DNA of 20,208 nucleotides from CAZUGH01 sp964619785. Its GTDB lineage: Bacteria; Bacillota; Clostridia; Lachnospirales; Lachnospiraceae. Location of the stretch: the NCBI GenBank assembly GCA_964619785.1, contig CAZUGH010000031.1, positions 1-20,208 of the forward strand. Direction: 5' to 3'. Made by a program: the position numbers and the translations under genes. Below the pieces are notes generated by a model. The model had not been told where the DNA came from and did not search any database. It worked only from the letters and a program-made list of their open reading frames with translations. Positions 15,910 to 20,208 of the stretch are shown here, piece after piece. Positions within the stretch are counted from its first letter, which is position 1. Every line of letters begins with the position of its first letter.

Positions 15910-17163
15910 ATGAAAAAGATAGGATTTATCGCAGCATTGTGCCTACTGATTCTTTGTAATCCTAGCAAAGCAGATGCAGCAGCAACAAGAGGAATATGGA
16001 TTTCGGCATTTGATTTTCAAAATGCAGGATTGAAGGATAAAACGGAAGCACAGTTTCGTAGCAATGCAAAAAAAATGTTTGCCAAGGTGAAGTCGGAAGG
16101 ATGTAACACCGTATTTTTCCATGTAAGAGCATTTGACGATGCCATCTGGCCATCTTCAAATTTTACTATGAGCAAATATCTTAGTAGCTCAGGAAGTTTG
16201 CCTTATGATGCGATGGCAATCTTGGTTTCGGAGGCGCACAACAAGGGTTTGAAGTTTCATGCGTGGATGAATCCTTACCGAGTTACTTATTCTAAGATAT
16301 TAAATCCTGCAAGCGAGAGTAGCATTAGCCGGATTCTTCTAGCAGTCAATGAAGTGATGGGACGATATAAGGTGGATGGAATTCATTTTGACGATTACTT
16401 CTATCCAAGTGGTGGCAACAAACAATACAAGGAATTCAAGTCACTGACAAATGCTCAGAAAAAGGCGAATGTCAATAAGATGATTCGCAGAGTTTACTCA
16501 GCGGTGAAAGCAAAGAAACTAAAGTTCGGTATCAGTCCAGCAGGTGAATTGAGCTATAGTAGAAGCTTAGGTGCGGATGTAGATACCTGGCTTTCGGTGG
16601 ATGGTTACGTGGATTATGTGGTTCCACAAATATATTGGACGAATACATATAAATTAGGTGGTACAGTCGTGCCATATTTCTCAAGACAGGTGGCAGCTTG
16701 GCGAGGAATTAATAAGTTAAAGAAACCAATCTATTGGGGCTTAGCACTTTATCGTGCTGGAATGGCATCGACATCAGATTTGGGTTGGAAGCAGAGCAAC
16801 GCAAACATTGCAAAGCAGATTAAGGAATTGGCTGCTGGTGGAAGCAAAAGCTATGTTCTCTTTAGTTATAGTAACTTTTTGAAGGCATCCGCTTCGAAAG
16901 AAATGGCAAACTACCGGAAACAGATTGCCACACTGAAACTCAAGGTTAGTAAGAAGTCTGTGAAAGTGAAGAAGAAGAGAACGATTAAAGCAGCGGTATG
17001 GCCATCTGCTTTGAAGAAGAAACCAACATATAAGAGTAGTAATAAAAAGGTTGCCACCGTTAGCAAGAAGGGTGTTATTAAAGGCAAGAAAAAGGGTACC
17101 GCTACGATTACAGCAACTTTGTATAGTAAGAAAGTGAAACTAAAAATCAAAGTAAAAAAGTAA
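15910..17163 (+). CDS. Secreted GHL10-type glycosyl hydrolase-like protein with C-terminal Ig-like domain
   Basis: A 417-residue secreted protein. Signal peptide about 1-23 (KKIGFIAALCLLILC...SKADA). Residues about 27-330 match the glycosyl-hydrolase-like 10 family (PF02638, formerly DUF187): RGIWISAFDF, NTVFFHVRAFDDAIW, FHAWMNPYRV, the acidic VDGIHFDDYFYP, FGISPAGELSY and DYVVPQIYW. About 343-417 is a very lysine-rich bacterial Ig-like (Big2) domain with YKSSNKKVATVSKKGVIKGK and TATITATLYSKKVKL. The family is thought to act on cell-wall-associated glycans. The start at 15910 follows GAGGAAAG; a TTG at 15898 would place the ribosome site inside the gene. Last gene before the leucine leader; no clear terminator follows. 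Confidence 0.87.
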   Translation: MKKIGFIAALCLLILCNPSKADAAATRGIWISAFDFQNAGLKDKTEAQFRSNAKKMFAKVKSEGCNTVFFHVRAFDDAIWPSSNFTMSKYLSSSGSLPYDAMAILVSEAHNKGLKFHAWMNPYRVTYSKILNPASESSISRILLAVNEVMGRYKVDGIHFDDYFYPSGGNKQYKEFKSLTNAQKKANVNKMIRRVYSAVKAKKLKFGISPAGELSYSRSLGADVDTWLSVDGYVDYVVPQIYWTNTYKLGGTVVPYFSRQVAAWRGINKLKKPIYWGLALYRAGMASTSDLGWKQSNANIAKQIKELAAGGSKSYVLFSYSNFLKASASKEMANYRKQIATLKLKVSKKSVKVKKKRTIKAAVWPSALKKKPTYKSSNKKVATVSKKGVIKGKKKGTATITATLYSKKVKLKIKVKK

Positions 17164-17223
17164 TAGATTAAAATAAATCAATAAAACTGATTAAATTTGT
17201 CACTGTTCAGACAAAATAGACTG

Positions 17224-17232
17224 TGTTAAGAT
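17224..17232 (+). promoter_or_regulatory. Probable extended -10 promoter of the leuA leader
   Basis: TG-T-TAAGAT forms an extended -10 (TAAGAT at 17227-17232). Transcription would start near 17239, just before T-box stem I. No good -35 box is seen at the normal distance. Confidence 0.5.
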
Positions 17233-17244
17233 ATGTGACATAAA

Positions 17245-17513
17245 CAAAAGCGTTGATAAGGAATAGTAGTCATGGAGTGGACTTTCAGAAAGCTGCTGGT
17301 TGATGCGAAGCAGTAGACACGATATGGTGAACTCGCCTTGGAGCTTCCCGTTGAACATAAGTAGACGTGGACGGAACCCGCCGTTATCAGGGAAGAGTAT
17401 AAGAGGTCGATGATCTCCGTACTTGAAAAGAGCATGATTATATCATGAAGTAGAGTGGTACCGCGGATACGGCAATCGTTTCGTCTCTAAATAGAGATGA
17501 ACGATTGCCTTTT
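17245..17513 (+). promoter_or_regulatory. T-box leader, leucine specific (CTC specifier)
   Basis: The conserved T-box sequence AGAGTGGTACCGCGG lies at 17452-17466. Stem I begins GGAATAGTAG (AGTA of the loop E motif, from 17260), and its 3' side has GAACTC at 17329-17334, so the specifier is CTC (17332-17334), a leucine codon. The bulge TGGT (17456-17459) would pair with an uncharged ACCA end, fitting the A discriminator of leucine tRNA. The terminator helix pairs GGCAATCGTT (17471-17480) with AACGATTGCC (17500-17509), extended by GTCTCT with AGAGAT, followed by TTTT. Uncharged leucine tRNA should allow readthrough into leuA. Confidence 0.93.
17471..17513 (+). terminator. T-box intrinsic terminator
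   Basis: About 17 pairs between 17471-17488 and 17493-17509 with a one-base bulge and one wobble, a four-base loop, then TTTT. It competes with the antiterminator formed around 17452-17480. Confidence 0.88.
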
Positions 17514-17515
17514 AT

Positions 17516-17526
17516 AATGGAGGAAA
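17516..17526 (+). repeat. Direct repeat AATGGAGGAAA, left copy
   Basis: Identical to 17657-17667, which contains the leuA ribosome site. The two copies bracket the three-hairpin block and could be a target-site duplication or a duplicated ribosome site. Confidence 0.8.
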
Positions 17527-17527
17527 A

Positions 17528-17561
17528 CTTGAAAAATAAGCTTGATAGCTTATTTTTCAAG
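17528..17561. repeat. Leader hairpin 1 (perfect 15-bp stem)
   Basis: CTTGAAAAATAAGCT (17528-17542) pairs fully with AGCTTATTTTTCAAG (17547-17561) around a TGAT loop. No T-run follows, so it is not a terminator. Confidence 0.85.
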
Positions 17562-17562
17562 C

Positions 17563-17592
17563 AACAGTTTGTAGGGAGCGTTACAAACTGTT
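17563..17592. repeat. Leader hairpin 2 (11-bp stem)
   Basis: AACAGTTTGTA (17563-17573) pairs with TACAAACTGTT (17582-17592) around the loop GGGAGCGT. CAAG (17558-17561) could extend this stem with CTTG (17593-17596) but is also used by hairpin 1, so the two extended forms exclude each other. Confidence 0.8.
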
Positions 17593-17598
17593 CTTGAT

Positions 17599-17636
17599 GG
17601 CAGAGGAAAAATCGCCTACGCGAATTTTTCCTCGCC
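17599..17636. repeat. Leader hairpin 3 (13-bp stem with bulged A)
   Basis: GAGGAAAAATCGC (17603-17615) pairs with GCGA-A-TTTTTCCTC (17620-17633) around CTAC, with one bulged A. GGC/GCC outside add three more pairs after another bulge. Confidence 0.8.
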
Positions 17637-17656
17637 TCCGTCGCAAAACGCTCCGG

Positions 17657-17667
17657 AATGGAGGAAA
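17657..17667 (+). repeat. Direct repeat AATGGAGGAAA, right copy, with leuA ribosome site
   Basis: Holds GGAGG (17660-17664), 5 nt before the leuA ATG at 17670. CCTCC (17635-17639) and CTCC (17651-17654) upstream could each pair with it. Confidence 0.8.
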
Positions 17668-17669
17668 GC

Positions 17670-19649
17670 ATGAATAAATATCAAAAGTCATATTTTATGC
17701 CCCCTGTCGTATCTTACGATTGGGTGAAGAAAGATAGTATTGAAAAAGCACCGATTTGGTGTAGCGTGGATTTGCGTGATGGAAACCAAGCATTGGTAGA
17801 ACCGATGGGCCTCGACGAGAAGATTGAATTTTTTCAAATGTTAGTCGATATTGGATTCAAAGAAATCGAAGTGGGATTTCCTGCAGCGTCTGAAACGGAA
17901 TATGAATTTATGAGAGCGTTGATTGAGAGAAACATGATACCAGAGGATGTGACGGTTCAAGTACTGACACAAGCGAGAGAACATATCATACGTAAGACCT
18001 TTGAAGCCGTGAAAGGAGCTCCCCATGCGGTGATTCATTTATATAATTCTACATCTGTAGCACAGCGGGAACAGGTCTTTCATAAGTCAAAGGATGAAGT
18101 GAAGAAGTTGGCAGTTGATGGTGCAAAATTGTTAAAGAGTTTAGCGTCAGAGACAGATGGTGATTTTACTTTTCAGTATAGCCCAGAAAGTTTTCCTGGA
18201 ACAGAAGTGGATTATGCGTTGGAAGTATGTAATGCAGTACTTGATGTATGGCAACCCAAGAAAGAGCGCAAGGTAATCATCAATCTGCCTACAACTGTAG
18301 AAAATGCAATGCCTCATGTTTTTGCTAGTCAGGTTGAATTTATGAGTAAGAATTTAAAATATCGCGATGCAGTGACGCTCTGTGTTCATCCACATAATGA
18401 CCGTGGATGTGGTGTATCAGATGCGGAACTTGCAGTGTTAGCAGGAGCAGACCGCGTTGAAGGAACGCTTTTTGGCAATGGAGAGAGAACCGGTAATGTG
18501 GATGTCATAACATTGGTAATGAACCTGTTCTCACACGGCGTGGACTCGGGACTTGATTTTCACAATATGCCAGAAATTTGCAAGACATATGAGCGTTTGA
18601 CAAGAATGCAAGTAAGTCCGCGACAACCCTATGCAGGTGAGCTTGTATTTACCGCTTTCTCGGGATCCCATCAAGATGCGATTGCGAAGGGAATGACATG
18701 TCGTGAGCAGGAAAACAAAGTCCTTTGGGATGTCCCATATTTACCAATTGATCCTCATGACGTTGGTAGAGAGTATGAGTCTGATGTAATTCGCATCAAT
18801 AGCCAGTCAGGTAAGGGTGGCGTTAGTTATATTCTGAAACAGAACTTTGGACTTTCGTTACCAGCTCAAATGAAAGAAGAGGTTGGCTATGCAGTTAAGC
18901 ATGTGTCGGACCAGGAACACAAGGAATTGTCACCAGAGTGGATTTATCAGATTTTTGAAGACCGATATATCTACGACACACCAATTTTCACGACGCCCGA
19001 GTGTCACTTCAAGCAAGAAGGCGGAATCAGTGCTGAGGTTACAATTTTCCATGCAGGGGAAAAACGTGTTGTGACGGGAAACGGTAATGGACGTTTAGAT
19101 GCGGTTAGCAATGCGCTTAAGACTTACTTCGGTATTAGCTATGAACTTTCAGTCTATGAGGAACATTCACTTACTCATGGGTCTTCATCGAAAGCGGTGA
19201 GTTATGTGGGGATTTGTTGTAATGGCACGTATCACTGGGGTGTGGGAATTGAGGAGGATATTATCAAATCTTCAATACAAGCACTGACAGTGGCCGTGAA
19301 TCAAATTGAGAAGGTGAAACACACTAAGACCGCAGTAGATGAGCGTTTTACGCAGATTATGAATGAGATACAGAGTAATTATCTCACGATTACATTAGAG
19401 GAATTAGCAGAGAAGTTTGCGCTGTCAGCCCCATATCTTTCGAAATATATTAAAGAAAAGTCAGGTATGACATTTATTGATAATGTTAAGAAGGTTCGTA
19501 TGAAGAAGGCGAAGACATTATTGAAGAATAGTAGTATGACCGTAGAGCGGATTGCGGAACAGGTTGGTTATCCGAACGTGGAACATTTCAATCGAATGTT
19601 TAAACGGGAATTCGAGATGACACCGGTGCAGTTTCGCAATCAACAATAG
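17670..19649 (+). CDS. leuA: 2-isopropylmalate synthase fused to a C-terminal AraC-type DNA-binding domain
   Basis: A 659-residue protein. Residues 1-about 430 are the catalytic barrel of 2-isopropylmalate synthase, the first step of leucine synthesis (acetyl-CoA plus 2-oxoisovalerate). They show DLRDGNQ (34-40), the metal-binding HPHND (240-244) and GNGERTGN (269-276). Residues about 440-545 match the leucine-binding regulatory domain (ISAEVTIFHAGEKRVVTGNGNGRLDAVSNAL, VGICCNGTYHWGVGIEEDI). Residues 557-659, usually absent from LeuA, are a full AraC-type double helix-turn-helix: LEELAEKFALSAPYLSKYIKEKSGMTF, VRMKKAKTLLKNSSMTVERIAEQVGYPNVEHFNRMFKREFEMTPVQFR. The frame is continuous with no stop or internal ribosome site of note. 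The ATG at 17670 has GGAGG 5 nt upstream. A leucine T-box precedes it. The enzyme may also regulate transcription; that is inferred. Confidence 0.93.
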   Translation: MNKYQKSYFMPPVVSYDWVKKDSIEKAPIWCSVDLRDGNQALVEPMGLDEKIEFFQMLVDIGFKEIEVGFPAASETEYEFMRALIERNMIPEDVTVQVLTQAREHIIRKTFEAVKGAPHAVIHLYNSTSVAQREQVFHKSKDEVKKLAVDGAKLLKSLASETDGDFTFQYSPESFPGTEVDYALEVCNAVLDVWQPKKERKVIINLPTTVENAMPHVFASQVEFMSKNLKYRDAVTLCVHPHNDRGCGVSDAELAVLAGADRVEGTLFGNGERTGNVDVITLVMNLFSHGVDSGLDFHNMPEICKTYERLTRMQVSPRQPYAGELVFTAFSGSHQDAIAKGMTCREQENKVLWDVPYLPIDPHDVGREYESDVIRINSQSGKGGVSYILKQNFGLSLPAQMKEEVGYAVKHVSDQEHKELSPEWIYQIFEDRYIYDTPIFTTPECHFKQEGGISAEVTIFHAGEKRVVTGNGNGRLDAVSNALKTYFGISYELSVYEEHSLTHGSSSKAVSYVGICCNGTYHWGVGIEEDIIKSSIQALTVAVNQIEKVKHTKTAVDERFTQIMNEIQSNYLTITLEELAEKFALSAPYLSKYIKEKSGMTFIDNVKKVRMKKAKTLLKNSSMTVERIAEQVGYPNVEHFNRMFKREFEMTPVQFRNQQ

Positions 19650-20162
19650 TCAACGCACTTGTTCGCAATCACATAAAATATAAGCAAAGAGATATTCAAG
19701 GCGCTTCGTAGGTGACGTTAAATCATCTTCTAGGAGCGCTTTGATTTTTTGCATGCGATAGTTGATTGTATTGCGATGGGAAAATGTAATCTCAGCCACT
19801 GCCTGGATGCTGCCATCCATCTCAAGATAGTGTCGGAAGGTCTGTCGAAGAAGGGAGTCTGTCAAGGGAGCAAGAAGCTGCTTAGACTGCGACAAGATAT
19901 CCTCGTTATTGATGGCAAGGGCGGCATAGTACAGACCAATTGAGGAAAATTCAGTCATATGGCAATCCTTGATTTTGCTTACTTTCATCGCAGCGAGAGC
20001 TTGACGACCGGCAGTAGTAAACTGTTCAGGCGAGGTGATGACAGAACTTAGTCCACAATGTATCGTCGAAGAGGTGATGGTAGGAGCATGGTTGCACAGT
20101 CCATAGTGAACACCTTGCAAAATTGTGTTAGCTAGAAAAGGTGTGGATATATTTTGGGTCAA
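19650..20162 (-). CDS. PucR/CdaR-type regulator, C-terminal portion (possibly truncated)
   Basis: A 170-residue frame whose C-terminus is the PucR-type helix-turn-helix (HTH_30): LRQTFRHYLEMDGSIQAVAEITFSHRNTINYRMQKIKALLEDDLTSPTKRLEYLFAYIL, with the family's S-x-HRNT-x-x-YR-x-x-KI signature. Before it, GLSSVITSPEQFTTAGRQALAAMKV resembles the GGDEF-like linker region of such regulators. Family members are normally 300-500 residues, so the N-terminal half is missing. The only start is a TTG at 20162 with no ribosome site, directly after an in-frame TGA. In the adjacent frame the bases up to the window edge also read well (LRGVIPTRKMIDPKYI), which suggests a frameshift. It converges on leuA with no bases between the two stop codons. 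Confidence 0.65.
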   Translation of the reverse strand: MTQNISTPFLANTILQGVHYGLCNHAPTITSSTIHCGLSSVITSPEQFTTAGRQALAAMKVSKIKDCHMTEFSSIGLYYAALAINNEDILSQSKQLLAPLTDSLLRQTFRHYLEMDGSIQAVAEITFSHRNTINYRMQKIKALLEDDLTSPTKRLEYLFAYILCDCEQVR

Positions 20163-20208
20163 TCATTTTTCTCGTGGGAATGACACCACGTAATTTTACG
20201 ACTCCTTA

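Noticed and set aside
17528..17636. Second intrinsic terminator in the leuA leader
   Set aside because: None of the three hairpins is followed by a T-run; the only T5 tract is inside a stem.
17516..17667. CRISPR array or short-spaced direct repeats
   Set aside because: The repeats are palindromes of different sequence, not identical repeats with unique spacers; no cas genes seen.
1..20208. tRNA, rRNA or transposase genes
   Set aside because: No cloverleaf with CCA context, rRNA core sequence or transposase domain was recognised by eye; a dedicated scan could still find a small RNA.

Overview
The window looks like a draft or metagenome-assembled contig from a low-GC, Gram-positive anaerobe of the Clostridia, most likely Lachnospiraceae. 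This is inferred from AT-rich codon use, strong GGAGG ribosome sites, a T-box leader, lysine-rich FN3/Ig-like secreted proteins, a ferredoxin-type aldo/keto reductase, an ECF sigma/DUF4179 pair and chemotaxis genes. There are two 100-N gaps. The second (9533-9632) is almost certainly a scaffolding artefact, because an identical 55-bp sequence sits on both sides and merging the copies restores the reading frame. The first (4560-4659) interrupts a secreted protein gene and may hide real sequence.

Left part (1-6300): an ECF sigma factor and its probable membrane anti-sigma partner (DUF4179-like) converge on an MFS exporter. The exporter is divergent from a TetR-family regulator; their shared intergenic region carries two good promoters and two copies of a TGAAC-N4-GTTCA palindrome. 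Next comes a secreted FN3/Ig-like protein ending in a transglutaminase-like domain with a visible Cys/His/Asp triad.

Middle part (6300-12520): a roughly 550-bp non-coding stretch holds six inverted copies of a GCGGGGTAT motif, one of them forming a strong intrinsic terminator. It is followed by an XRE regulator/membrane protein pair with a tandem palindromic operator, a PH-domain protein, an orphan pilin-like protein, a methyltransferase, an amidohydrolase translationally coupled to a MmcQ/YjbR-GNAT fusion, and a 2x[4Fe-4S] aldo/keto reductase.

Right part (12520-20208): a dCache chemoreceptor gene with a frameshift is followed closely by a DUF89 phosphatase-like gene, a GreA-like factor and a secreted GHL10-type protein. 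Then comes a leucine (CTC) T-box leader and leuA. The leuA product is the most unusual item here: a complete 2-isopropylmalate synthase with its leucine-binding regulatory domain, fused in frame to a C-terminal AraC-type double helix-turn-helix. Between the T-box terminator and the leuA start lies a 141-bp block of three hairpins, with a possible loop-tail pseudoknot and sequences able to cover the leuA ribosome site, flanked by an 11-bp direct repeat. Leucine supply may therefore be controlled at several layers: T-box readthrough, a structured leader or inserted palindromic element, feedback on the enzyme, and possibly DNA binding by the enzyme itself. A C-terminal PucR-like fragment converges on leuA at the window end.
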